DNA of 64,000 nucleotides from Siphlonurus alternatus (GCA_949825025.1 OX463782.1:36853951-36917950), one strand, 5' to 3'. Positions 31,536 to 41,417 are shown, counted from the first letter of the stretch. Notes: a model not told the origin generated them from the sequence alone. Numbers and translations: made by a program.

Positions 31536-31788
31536 ATATGTCTGCATTAGTCAATATATCTCAGTCAATGACAAGCTCCCTACAGGTATAAAGCATATGC
31601 TGTTCAGCTTTAACGGGTTAAGAACGGCTAATAAACGGGTCTTGAACGGTATAAAAACGGCTTAGAACGGTATCTGAACGGTATTTAACGGCTTTTGAAC
31701 CGTTTATACTCCACCTAAGGGTAGTTTATATAGGTGCTGTATATAAATATACATTTGTTTTTTTACTGTATAATTATTGAAATTCAAA
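31536..31788 (+). promoter_or_regulatory. Spacer with an AACGG box array upstream of the PY-type gene
   Basis: Eight AACGG(G/C/T) boxes lie head to tail from 31612 to about 31693, spaced 10-11 bp, followed by one in reverse (ACCGTT at 31700). AACGG is the core of the Myb recognition site (YAACGG). A GTATAAAGC TATA-like box lies just upstream at 31587. The array probably serves as a regulatory element for the downstream genes; the protein bound is inferred. Confidence 0.55.
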
Positions 31789-32667
31789 ATGAAGAGAACC
31801 ATAGTAAAAACAGAAAATGTTACTAAGGATATAATTAACAGCAGCAAAGCCATAAGGAAAAAATATAAAAAGCTTAAAATGGCAGAATCAATGGCAGAAG
31901 ATGAGCTAAATAAAACATTTAAACCCATTATAGAACCTCTTAATAAAATTATTAATAGTAAGACAAATATTATTAAAACAGAAGAAGCAATTTCTAATAG
32001 TAAAAATGACAATATTCCTGGAGCTGTATACGATGAAATAATACCGTCTATAGACATACCCGCTGCACAAGATATATTTGATACGCCAAAAGGAAGACAT
32101 GAAGCAAAACAAAGAGCAAAAAATCTTGGTCCATTCGCTGAAAGATATGTGTTAATGCATCTGGAAAAAGAAAAGGAAAAAGACCTGGATAAAGTTTATG
32201 GTATACGTTCCGATGGTCAACGTTGGCTGCTTGGTGACTCTAATATAAGTATTGCAGAAGATAAAATACACATTAATGACAAAACATATAATGGAACTCC
32301 TGGTTTATTTGAATTACTTTTTTTAAAGAATCCCGACAAAGAGATATACAATTCCGAGGATTTAAAAGTGTATAAGAAACTTCTACTTTTAACAAATGCA
32401 TATAAACAGGGCTATGAAGCTTCTAGGCAAACTAATTCAAATAGAGGTCAGAAATATAGGACAATAATACAGCCATTGTTGCAACAAGATAAAAAAGGTT
32501 CAGGAATGAACATACACACACCTCGATTTGAATATTGGGATGATCCAAACGAGCTTGTTGATAGGCTACGTTTAATAATAGCGTCACAAGCAGCTGGGAA
32601 CAACAGCCACAATAATGAGGTACTTTCACTCATTGAAGAATTGAAAGAAGCTTCTATTATAGAATAA
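31789..32667 (+). CDS. Conserved Polinton protein, PY type
   Basis: The protein has 292 residues from the ATG at 31789 (the frame extends upstream only with TTG). The N-terminal third is Lys-rich and probably coiled coil (KKYKKLKMAESMAEDELNK). The C-terminal half has NGTPGLFELLFLKNPDKEIY, EDLKVYKKLLLLTNA and YWDDPNELVDRLRLIIASQA, then EVLSLIEELKEASII. I recognise the latter motifs from the conserved but uncharacterised protein of arthropod Polintons (PY or a relative). GSGM at about residue 240 resembles a processing-type Gly motif. A virion role is likely but unproven. Confidence 0.7.
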   Translation: MKRTIVKTENVTKDIINSSKAIRKKYKKLKMAESMAEDELNKTFKPIIEPLNKIINSKTNIIKTEEAISNSKNDNIPGAVYDEIIPSIDIPAAQDIFDTPKGRHEAKQRAKNLGPFAERYVLMHLEKEKEKDLDKVYGIRSDGQRWLLGDSNISIAEDKIHINDKTYNGTPGLFELLFLKNPDKEIYNSEDLKVYKKLLLLTNAYKQGYEASRQTNSNRGQKYRTIIQPLLQQDKKGSGMNIHTPRFEYWDDPNELVDRLRLIIASQAAGNNSHNNEVLSLIEELKEASIIE

Positions 32668-32703
32668 AAGAGTTTGATGCACTGTAAATAATACATTACT
32701 ATC

Positions 32704-33132
32704 ATGAACATCGACAAGTTTGGACGTTCGTCCCTGTATACGCAGAAAAGACACGGATTTCAAGACTATGACATAGAAATTTCAGATCATGTTTTTAATT
32801 TAAAGAAGCGTAGAGTTGTTAATATAATTGATCCTGTTGAAGCTCAAGATGCATCAAATAAAAAATATGTGGATGCAAAATACAATTTACTAAAAAATTC
32901 AGTTAAAAAAGAAAATGAGTTGGAAGAAGCAAAGCATCTTAAGGTAGAAAATATACAGGAAGTTGTGAATGAAATTTTAAGCAATGAAAAAGCTAAACTA
33001 ACTAATATAATATTGGATTATATATATGGAAACCCATCTACTGAAACTTCAATTGCAGTCAGACCGGAGAGTATCAAGGACCCACTGACCTGTGAGACTT
33101 TCAATAATATAATCAAAGAATGGAGAAAATGA
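32704..33132 (+). CDS. Small fibre-like protein (142 aa)
   Basis: The N-terminal RSSLYTQKRHGFQDYDIEIS, then FNLKKRRVVNIIDPVEAQDA and SNKKYVDAKYNLLK, resembles the shaft repeats of phage tail fibres (D-P-x-x-x-x-D-A-x-N-K-K-Y-V-D). A Glu/Lys-rich helix follows. A short fibre or spike attached to the virion is plausible; the function is inferred from the motif only. It overlaps the integrase start by 13 bp in another frame. Confidence 0.6.
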   Translation: MNIDKFGRSSLYTQKRHGFQDYDIEISDHVFNLKKRRVVNIIDPVEAQDASNKKYVDAKYNLLKNSVKKENELEEAKHLKVENIQEVVNEILSNEKAKLTNIILDYIYGNPSTETSIAVRPESIKDPLTCETFNNIIKEWRK

Positions 33133-34055
33133 AACATAAAGATATTTTAGTGAATGAACTTCATAAACCTGCTCGTGTCCATTACAAGAGGAGGAAGCTA
33201 GTGATGAAAGGAATTGACGACACTTGGCAAATTGATCTTGTAGAAATGCAGAAGTTTTCAACTTTGAACAAAGGTTTTAATTATATTTTAACCATTATTT
33301 GCATATTTTCTAAATTTGCATGGGCAGTTCCTGTGAAGAAAAAGACTGCGGAGAACGTGACTGCGGCATTGGAGAGTGTTCTTAAACAGGGACGAGTACC
33401 TAGAAATTGTCATAGTGATGAGGGAAAAGAATTTTATAATTCCAAATTTGCAGCTCTAATGAAAAAATATAACATAAATCACTACAGTACATTTAGTACC
33501 ATGAAAGCTTTCATTTGTGAGCGCTTTAATAGAACTTTAAAGAATATGATGTGGAAGGAATTTAGTAGACAGGGTTCTTATAAATGGCTTGATTTACTGC
33601 CTAAATTGATATATAAATACAACCATACTGTTCATAGCACTATTGGATTAAAACCATCTGAAGTTACAAAGAAAAATGAACAATATTTACTATCCAATGT
33701 ATACAAATTAAATGTTAAATCTAATAAACCAGCAAAATTTAAGATTGGAGAGAGAGTTAGAATTTCCAAGCAGAAGGGTGTATTTACTAAAGGTTACAAT
33801 CAGTCCTGGTCTAATGAAATTTTTAAGATTATTAAAGTTCAAAATACTATACCACCAACATATCTGCTAGAAGACTATCTTGGTCATCCTATACTAGGAG
33901 GTTTTTATGAAGAAGAACTTCAGAAAACTAAAGTTGAGGAAATATATTTGGTAGAAAAAATTCTTAAAAGATCTGGTGATAAGTTGTTTGTTAAATATAT
34001 TGGTTTTGACAACAGTCATAATTCTTGGATTAACAAAAATGATTTATATAAGTAA
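33120..34055 (+). CDS. INT: Retrovirus-type integrase with C-terminal chromodomain
   Basis: The protein has 311 residues. The catalytic core shows the DDE triad: Asp39 in TWQIDLVEMQ, Asp100 in CHSDEGKEFYN and Glu134 in CERFNRTLKNMMW. A chromodomain-like tail (about 272-311) reads YLVEKILKRSGDKLFVKYIG then SWINKNDLYK. It joins element ends to host DNA, making the 6-bp duplication. The N-terminal HHCC zinc-binding region of retroviral integrases is absent, which is usual for this arthropod Polinton lineage. The chromodomain may steer insertion to particular chromatin. Confidence 0.93.
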   Translation: MEKMKHKDILVNELHKPARVHYKRRKLVMKGIDDTWQIDLVEMQKFSTLNKGFNYILTIICIFSKFAWAVPVKKKTAENVTAALESVLKQGRVPRNCHSDEGKEFYNSKFAALMKKYNINHYSTFSTMKAFICERFNRTLKNMMWKEFSRQGSYKWLDLLPKLIYKYNHTVHSTIGLKPSEVTKKNEQYLLSNVYKLNVKSNKPAKFKIGERVRISKQKGVFTKGYNQSWSNEIFKIIKVQNTIPPTYLLEDYLGHPILGGFYEEELQKTKVEEIYLVEKILKRSGDKLFVKYIGFDNSHNSWINKNDLYK

Positions 34056-34559
34056 TGTAATATATAATTATATGTGTTTATTTTCTTATATTGTTAAATC
34101 AAAATTATAAACTGTATCTTAATTAAAAATGAATAAATATTAATTGAAAAATAATATAAGATACCTCCTTTCATTTCTTAATTTACAATGACCTGCCTAT
34201 ATAATAAATACAATATACATTTTTATGAAATAAAATCAGGAATACAATTAAATTCATATTTGATGAATTTTAAATATTTATTGAAATAAACAGTGCATCT
34301 TACAAAAAAGTTACGATATGTACAAATAAGCATACAACATATATTACGTATATAAAAATATACAAAAAAAATGTCAACAAATATCAATAATTTTATACAA
34401 TATTAAATACTCAAATTTTTACAACATGGTTATCATTATATTATATATTTACAATACATAATTATATAAAAATATATGTCAACATACATAATACCATCCA
34501 AATACTAGTAATTATAATACAAAAAATAAGTAAATTATATACTATAACAAATCAGATGA
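34056..34559. terminator. Convergent AT-rich spacer with poly(A) signals
   Basis: It separates the 3' ends of the integrase (plus) and polymerase (minus) genes. AATAAA-type signals for plus transcripts occur near 34132, and TTTATT (minus) near 34077 and 34277. No reading frame of note was seen. Confidence 0.5.
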
Positions 34560-37500
34560 TTACAAATCCATTTCATCAATTTCATCATCATTTTCAACTT
34601 TGTAATGACCATAAGGCAATGTATTGACACCATCTGCTAATATAACTCGTTTGTCGTCAAATGGTGACAGTGCTTTCTTTGTGCTCTCAAGAGTGAAAAC
34701 ATCATGTTTGAATGAGCGCATATGTCTGAATTGAAGGCTAGTTTCTGTCTGAGTTTGTAGACATGTGAGATAATCATCAAAACTGAGTTTATTTTTGACA
34801 GCATATGATGATACACCCTTCAATTTTTTAACTTCAATATCGTCATATTTCAATGCATACATTTTTGAACGCAAACCAACAAACTCTGATATTGGAACTG
34901 AATTTGTTTCATCCTTAAACTTTCCTAATACTTTTTTATTTGAGTCAGAGTAGCAAATATGCTCTGTAGGATATCCTGAAGTGTCAAAATGTTCAAGAAG
35001 CTTTGTCTTGAGATCTTCATAGAAGTCATTGCATTGAATTAAAACGATGTAGGAGTCAGTGTCCATGTAACAGATTGAAATACGATCTCCGTATATTGGT
35101 TTCATTACTGAGTAATGAAATTCATACATTAACAGTTTAGATATGTCCAAGATAGCCTGTCCTACATATATTGGCTTGTTAAAGTATATTTCTTCTTTTG
35201 CGAGATGGACTGCCACGACATTCTCTGAAAATATGGTCCTATCTTTGAAGTTTGGCTTGTTTATTAAAGATTTTAGCTTGTCCTCTGATACTACGAGCTT
35301 CATATTCAAGCGATATCTTACTTGTTCCATAGTCTTACCGTATACTGAATTGTTCATGAGCTTGAAGAAATCTTTTTCGAAGTCATTCATTGCTGCTTTA
35401 CGTAAATCAGTATTCAGCTGAATGTATGGAGCAAGCCAGCGAGACTGTTTGAATTTGAGAGCACGATTTATTTTTTGTATTTTAAGACCATATTTCAGAG
35501 CTTGTTTGAGGGATCTATAATGAACTACATAGTTCTTTTTGTGTGTTAATGTAGTCATTAATTTTGTGTATTTAGAACCTGGTGGACGTTCAGCTCTAGG
35601 TAAAAATGGCATGTCTGAATGCTCATCATGCAAGTATTGTGGATAAATAACATCTACATCAAAGATATAGCCATATTGACCGTCATCATCCAGGTCCTCA
35701 ATGGGCCCAATCTCAATAAGCTCTTTTACCCAATCAAATTTACCAACTGGCAGAGGCTGACTCATGGCCCAGCCGTACAAGTTGTTGGCATCATAGTAAA
35801 TCAAGGAGGTTGTAGGTTGACTAGGATCATAGTCATCAACCAGTAATGGGTTGTTTGCCTTGGCATGTCGTTTAACACATTGTGTCAAGCCACCACGTAT
35901 TCCACTTTCAATCATAAGGAGCATTTCGTAGTCTGTCAACAGCTCCAACTCTATCTTTGTATACTTCAAAGCTGCATCCCAGGATAAGCCAGGTGCAGTA
36001 AAATAGTAGCAAGGATCAAGTTGGTAATGTTTCAAGCAAACATCTCTGAAATTTTCGAAAACATCAGCAAGTAAAAGGACGTCTACTTTTAAGTAAGTGT
36101 CGCTATACTCTCCTAATGTTTTCATGCTAAATGACTCCCATACATTTTTAGCATGGTCATAATCAGCATCACTGATATGTGACTCTGTGAGTAGACTATA
36201 GAAATCCTCCTTCGATGGTAGTGTGTTTTCATTTAATTTTTGTAATGAATCGGTGTAGTCATAAGGATATACACCCTTACGAAGTACCAAATCTAACAAC
36301 GCTTGTGGGAAGTGTTTGGCTGACTCAATGAATTTATCTCGAGGTAAGATAGCTGCCAATTTTGCAAGGCCGCTTGGCAAGAAGCGGTAAGAATCAAGGA
36401 ATCTGCACGTTATGTTGCCAATTTTCTTTGAGAATGTAATGTACTTCTCCTCCGTATTTGGTATGACATCTACATCACCTTCAACGGCATTTAAGACTTT
36501 TACAATAAAATGGGAGTCGTACATGCTAAGATTATGAAAGAATATAGGCAAGATGTGTGGTTTCCTTGTGTTAAGATTACATGACTGATGGGCAGCCCCA
36601 CGGAAATCGCCAGTCAAATGATCATGGTCCCTCACTTTGATATCTGTTGTTGTGAAAGCCTTTTTGCACAAATAGCAAGTAGTTGCATGATCATAATCAT
36701 CCTGCTGATTTTTTGTGAGCTTGTTCATCGGATCATATTTTTTATATATGTCACGAACTTTGAAAGCAAGGTCTTGGATGTACTTCATAAAGTGAAGTGC
36801 AACATCCTCATCTGTCTCTTCCTTCTTTCTGTATATGAAAGGCTCAGATGGTAGTTGATTATTCTCTTCAGCATTAAGCAAACAAGATTTTACATACACA
36901 CCATAGCTGAGAGGATCATGAGACTGGATTTTTGTAGATGAGGATATATTAGGGTTGTTGTGAACAGTAGAAACCTTCTTTAATATACTTTCAAAGTCAG
37001 CATATACGCTAACTGGCAGTCTAATACCCCGATCATAATGTTTATATTTTATAATCATCTCTGTATCAGTTGGCATTTTGACTCTGGCTACTTTATGCTG
37101 AGTGCATAGTAATTTATGCTCTGCTAAGCGTTTTTCACCATTTCTTGAAAAGCATATGAGACATCTTTTACATATAAATTTTTTATGTTCACTTTTACTT
37201 ATTTGTGAGCCAACTAATTTTTCAAAGTCACTGATGTAGCAATAATGAGTCTTTCCTTCATCATTTCTCAGAAACAATAAATCCCTGTGATCGTCCAACT
37301 GCTTATCAACTACTTTAATTGGATAAATCGTTTTCTTTTCATCAAGGCCAAACACATTAATACTTATATTATTTACTCTTTCAAAGATTTTAATATCACG
37401 CAATTTCATAGGAAAACTTATGCAGCTGAAATCATAAGGATCATCTATTCCAACGTACGCAGAAGGTCGAGACTCCTGTGATGCAAGTTTCTTGGCTAAG

Positions 37501-38513
37501 ATAGCATATCGGAAACACTCGTCATCATCATTTTGTATGTTTATTACAGCATGACGATGAGCAATTTCTTCTGGCAATGGAATGAAACTGAATCCTTTCA
37601 GAGGAGTGTATTTGTTTACACGCAGTTCCAGTCCATTTACGGTATGGACAGTCCAGCCACTTCCTTTGCCAGCAAACTCAGACATTTCGTTTCTCAATTT
37701 ATCAAATGTCCGTGCTAGATACTCTGCTACATCAGTTTCCTCAAATATTGGCAAATTCTTTGTTTTAAAATTTTTCACTTGTAACTCCCCCAGTACATTT
37801 GTGTGTGTGCACTCAAAATGCACGTTTACTTTTATTGATACGTTATTTTCAACTTCTTTTTCAATGAGTTGAAGTATCAGTGCTTTTTTAGCTTCCAGGT
37901 ATTTGATGGGGTCATTTACATCAGATTTATTATCAATGTGGTATGTATGGAGACGGTTTTTGAATGCCGTTTCCAGTAAAATTACATCATAATTTTGTAA
38001 CACATCATCATTGATATAATTATCAGATCTGTGAGTAATTGAGCCAGCAGATGTGGAAGCTACAGCATTTTGTATAGCATTTTGAGTGACTTGACGGGGG
38101 AGTTTTGCTTTGCCACAGGTTTTCATATGTCTTTTCAACACATCTGATCTTGAGTAAATTTTATTACATTTAAAACAAGGAAATGTTTTGTCTATGTTTG
38201 ACATTTCATCTTCCCTGTTATCACTTATATGATCAGATGGGTTGAAATCAGATGTCTCATTTGTTTTCATCCTTTTTGCGATATTTACAACATTGTCATT
38301 ATTTACAGGCTCCGTATTCTGTTTATTTTTACAAGTGTTTCTCAAATGTCTACTCAAGTTTGACTTATGGCTAAAGTATGTTGAGCAATCTGGACATTTG
38401 AGTGAACTAATATTGTGAACCATCAGTTCATGTAATTTTAATGTTTGTATGTCGGTACACTTGTGTGTACACTTGCTACACGCTAATTTATCATTTACTT
38501 TACTGAGAGACAT
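34560..38513 (-). CDS. POLB: Protein-primed family B DNA polymerase with zinc fingers and HNH-like insert
   Basis: The protein has 1317 residues and is intact. The N-terminus has C2H2-type fingers at about 12-33, 40-61 and 113-133, and a further one at 448-470. The 3'-5' exonuclease motifs are YADFES (Asp506/Glu508), NLSMYDSHF (Asp666) and YLKVDVLLLAD (about 807-817). Polymerase motif A is YDANNLYGWAM (907-917), motif B KLMNNSVYGKTM (1051-1062) and motif C YMDTDSY (1149-1155). Between Exo I and Exo II lies CYLCKKAF then VRDHDHLTGDFRGA and CNLNT, an endonuclease VII-like HNH zinc site. It would replicate the linear element by protein priming from the inverted-repeat ends. Confidence 0.96.
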   Translation of the reverse strand: MSLSKVNDKLACSKCTHKCTDIQTLKLHELMVHNISSLKCPDCSTYFSHKSNLSRHLRNTCKNKQNTEPVNNDNVVNIAKRMKTNETSDFNPSDHISDNREDEMSNIDKTFPCFKCNKIYSRSDVLKRHMKTCGKAKLPRQVTQNAIQNAVASTSAGSITHRSDNYINDDVLQNYDVILLETAFKNRLHTYHIDNKSDVNDPIKYLEAKKALILQLIEKEVENNVSIKVNVHFECTHTNVLGELQVKNFKTKNLPIFEETDVAEYLARTFDKLRNEMSEFAGKGSGWTVHTVNGLELRVNKYTPLKGFSFIPLPEEIAHRHAVINIQNDDDECFRYAILAKKLASQESRPSAYVGIDDPYDFSCISFPMKLRDIKIFERVNNISINVFGLDEKKTIYPIKVVDKQLDDHRDLLFLRNDEGKTHYCYISDFEKLVGSQISKSEHKKFICKRCLICFSRNGEKRLAEHKLLCTQHKVARVKMPTDTEMIIKYKHYDRGIRLPVSVYADFESILKKVSTVHNNPNISSSTKIQSHDPLSYGVYVKSCLLNAEENNQLPSEPFIYRKKEETDEDVALHFMKYIQDLAFKVRDIYKKYDPMNKLTKNQQDDYDHATTCYLCKKAFTTTDIKVRDHDHLTGDFRGAAHQSCNLNTRKPHILPIFFHNLSMYDSHFIVKVLNAVEGDVDVIPNTEEKYITFSKKIGNITCRFLDSYRFLPSGLAKLAAILPRDKFIESAKHFPQALLDLVLRKGVYPYDYTDSLQKLNENTLPSKEDFYSLLTESHISDADYDHAKNVWESFSMKTLGEYSDTYLKVDVLLLADVFENFRDVCLKHYQLDPCYYFTAPGLSWDAALKYTKIELELLTDYEMLLMIESGIRGGLTQCVKRHAKANNPLLVDDYDPSQPTTSLIYYDANNLYGWAMSQPLPVGKFDWVKELIEIGPIEDLDDDGQYGYIFDVDVIYPQYLHDEHSDMPFLPRAERPPGSKYTKLMTTLTHKKNYVVHYRSLKQALKYGLKIQKINRALKFKQSRWLAPYIQLNTDLRKAAMNDFEKDFFKLMNNSVYGKTMEQVRYRLNMKLVVSEDKLKSLINKPNFKDRTIFSENVVAVHLAKEEIYFNKPIYVGQAILDISKLLMYEFHYSVMKPIYGDRISICYMDTDSYIVLIQCNDFYEDLKTKLLEHFDTSGYPTEHICYSDSNKKVLGKFKDETNSVPISEFVGLRSKMYALKYDDIEVKKLKGVSSYAVKNKLSFDDYLTCLQTQTETSLQFRHMRSFKHDVFTLESTKKALSPFDDKRVILADGVNTLPYGHYKVENDDEIDEMDL

Positions 38514-38700
38514 GATGTATTTGCTTTTATTAACAAATTTTTAAAAATATCGGAAAGTAGATTCCGATATATCAAGGTATCGATATTTCAACATATCGAT
38601 ATACCGGGATGTAAATATATCTAGATATCAATATAGCGGGATATCGATAAATCGGGATTTTGAAATATCGGGTATCCCGATTAATTGAAGTGGTCGATAT
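38514..38700 (-). promoter_or_regulatory. TATCGATA-rich region upstream of POLB
   Basis: Three perfect TATCGATA palindromes (38578-38585, 38594-38601, 38642-38649) and several partial ones (ATATCGGG, GATATC) lie within 140 bp of the polymerase ATG. In flies this octamer is the DRE bound by DREF at DNA-replication genes. Regulatory use here is inferred. Confidence 0.55.
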
Positions 38701-40369
38701 TAGGTATTTATCAGAGTATTGGTATTCCAATAATTTTAAATTTACATTTACATAATATGAATATATCGTTAATAATTAAATAAAAATATGGTGAAATATA
38801 ATTTTACATATTATACATCAGAACTTTATATGTACCTCTTTTGATTGTTGTGTTCTTCTATGTTGGTTGGATTGAAGAGTTGTGGACCGTACATGTGATG
38901 AAGTGATGATGGTTCGAAGAGTGTGTAAATATAGCCTGTAAAGATATAAGAAAGAAAATATTAATATATGGGTAGTATATAAAGATCAGCACACCTACTT
39001 ATATATTAGTAAGTATACTTAAGCAAGCATGCTTTCTTGTTAAATGTTAATATTTTGTTACTTTTTTATATCATAGGATTGATATTTTTGTAGCAGATTA
39101 TAATCATAAATGTTTGCATACTTTAACAATATATTATATAATTTTTTTTAACTTCCACTATATTTAATTATTATAGAATATGAGCAGAGTAATTTTAATT
39201 TTTACCTTGTACACGTACCTTTTCGTGTGATGGTCAATATAGTATTGCTTGAAGAGTTGTGATCCATGCAGTTTTTTCGTTTAAGCGATGATGTGTTGTA
39301 TTAAGGCCGTATAAAATATGTATCCTGAAAAGACATATACATTTTAATATAACAGGTCATATAGAAATTCAACACATGTAAATATTAATTATTATGCTTA
39401 ATATTACTGTTGATTCACTATAAGGTTATGCTCTTAAAATGAGAGAAAAGCTCTTCAGTAATGACATAAAGAAAAATGTATCACAATTTAGATGTTAGAA
39501 TGAATTACAAAATAAATTAATAATAATTTGATGGCAAAATTTTAACCAAATACATATAAATCTTACCTTTCTTTATAGTGTAATGCATTGTGGCGGTGTG
39601 GCTGCGTGTGTATATGTTCTAGATCGAACGTAATCTGTAACAATGCATATGATATGTAAATAAACATATTATAATTTATAAAACAAGCACATATAAAGTT
39701 AATAATAAAAATATTTTTCATATTAAGTTTTATAAAGCATTGATGTTTTAATACATTTAATATCAATCTAATAGTTATATAATAAAATAATATGATATAA
39801 TCATAGTAAGATCGCTACAAGAATTTGTAAACAGTATGTTTAAGGGTTTGAAAATTTCAAATACTTTCAAGAATTTACAAAGTAAATTATAGTGACATTT
39901 TTTTTTTCATAATAAATTTCATATTCGGATTAAAACATAATAATACCCCTGTCATGCACCTTGAATATATTTAACCATCGCATCATTAACATAATATACG
40001 ACACTCACATAAAACAATATCTTACCTTTGTTTTTATAGTGTAATGCGATAGTATAATACATATTTTTCTTACCAGTATTCAACAATGCAGAGAGAGAGA
40101 CGCACTTTCTGATGTTTCACGATCACAATCACAAAGAGAAATGACTGAAATTAGTATTATTTACACTAAAAATGTAATCCACATTTCCTTGACACGAACA
40201 CAATCTATATAAATGCAATGTACGCATTATTACAGTCAACAACTGGCTGCGAAGATAAAATTGTCAAGTCAGCTTTTCATATACTCACTTATATTCGCAG
40301 GCTTATATCTTCGCCAGAGAAATGTGATCGTTGCATAACACTGTAGCACGTACAAAAATGCACCGTGCA
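38701..40369 (-). other. Probable spliced 5' leader of the POLB transcript
   Basis: No long frame is present, but donor/acceptor pairs in minus orientation outline small exons: about 38838-38938 (acceptor CTTTACAG, donor GAGGTACAT), 39219-39325 (acceptor CTTTTCAG, donor AAAGGTACGT) and 39567-39630 (acceptor TTGTTACAG, donor AAAGGTAAGA). An outer donor, AAAGGTAAGATA, lies near 40028. The first two exons resemble each other. TTTATATAG near 40210 (minus) could be the TATA box. All of this is inferred from splice-site patterns. Confidence 0.35.
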
Positions 40370-40942
40370 CAATTCTTGCGCTTCGTTGTTACCGGGCGGA
40401 AGTGAGTCCAAACTCCAATTACAACTTGTAACACCTTCAATGCTAGCTTATGTTGGCCTTAAATTGCATAGTCAGCATAACAATTAATAAATTAATTGAT
40501 TTCCGATGCTTATTGAATTACAAATCATAAAATAATTGATGCTATTAACACCGGTCAAGCGGTCTTTCGACCGTCTCCAATTGCATTAATTGTTTGGTCA
40601 CGTGATCGATTAGCCATATGATATGAGCATTTGATTGGCTATTGAATAAACCAATTATGTCACGTGACCATAAAGCGGTTGATGATTGGTCCCCTCATTA
40701 ACGATCAAAATATTAATAGGCTATTAAATGAGGCTATTAAGTCACGTGACCAATAATCGATCGTTAAACGGTTCCCCTCCCCTCCAATTATTATTCTTAA
40801 TAGGCTATAGGTACCCCTACCCCTACCCTTCCCCTATCGGTCACGTGACCTATTAATTAATAGCCCTAAAGCTATTAACTAATAGCCTGTGACGTCACTG
40901 ATCCGCCGATCCGCAGTTCCAGGACCGGTACACCCCCTCTAC

Positions 40943-40943
<1 letters not shown>
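40370..40943 (-). repeat. Right terminal inverted repeat of the Polinton
   Basis: It is the complement of the left repeat but about 100 bp longer, because the right side carries an extra segment around 40500-40620. It holds four CACGTGAC/GTCACGTG sites (near 40598, 40660, 40743 and 40842). Confidence 0.88.
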
Positions 40944-40998
<55 letters not shown>

Positions 40999-41000
40999 AT
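40944..41000. repeat. (AAAT)n microsatellite, right part, with TAAATA target duplication
   Basis: TAAATA at 40944-40949 repeats the six bases at 25111-25116, and AAAT units continue to about 41000. Confidence 0.9.
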
Positions 41001-41417
41001 TATTCCACCCAAATACAAATAGATGCAGACATTGTTATGATGCAAACATTAAAATGTTTTAGGGTGGGGATAACATGCAAAAAGCGCCGAATAGAGGCAC
41101 CATAACACTGAAAGTGACTGTTATTCCAAATTGATATTCTGTCTGAGAGCATGTCGTACGTTATATTCTGCTACAACAGCAAGTACAGTACATCATGGGT
41201 ACAGTTTGCTTCATCAGCTGACCAGGTCACGTGACCTACTACGTCACGTGTGGTGTGACTGACGACTCGCATTAGAAGGACATCTATATAACTTACGTCT
41301 TACGTCTATCGTCAGCTACAATTGTCAGCCATAAGGAACCAATTGACGTCAGCGAAGTTTGCGAGAGGAGGGGGGGGGGGGGCATCACTGAATGGAGACA
41401 ACTTGCGAAAATATGTA
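41001..41417. other. Intron DNA with two CACGTG sites and a poly-G run
   Basis: CAGGTCACGTGACCTACTAC and GTCACGTGTGG occur at 41223-41253, outside the Polinton. Poly-G lies at 41371-41382. No gene was recognised. Confidence 0.4.

Larger units (their letters stand above)
25117..40943. mobile_element. Polinton/Maverick (adintovirus-like) element, apparently complete
   Basis: The element is 15,827 bp. It starts AGTAGAGGGGGTGTACCGG and ends with the exact complement. TAAATA flanks both sides (25111-25116 and 40944-40949), the 6-bp duplication expected for Polintons, although the microsatellite target weakens that point. It encodes the full Polinton set: protein-primed PolB, retroviral-type integrase, adenovirus-type protease, packaging ATPase, double-jelly-roll-type major capsid protein and penton-like minor capsid protein. 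Accessory proteins include PLA2/X-like, PY-type, fibre-like, BIR-domain and small spliced proteins. No frameshift or internal stop was seen. Gene blocks are arranged plus, minus, plus, minus from left to right. It lies in an intron of the Rab11-FIP gene. Confidence 0.95.
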
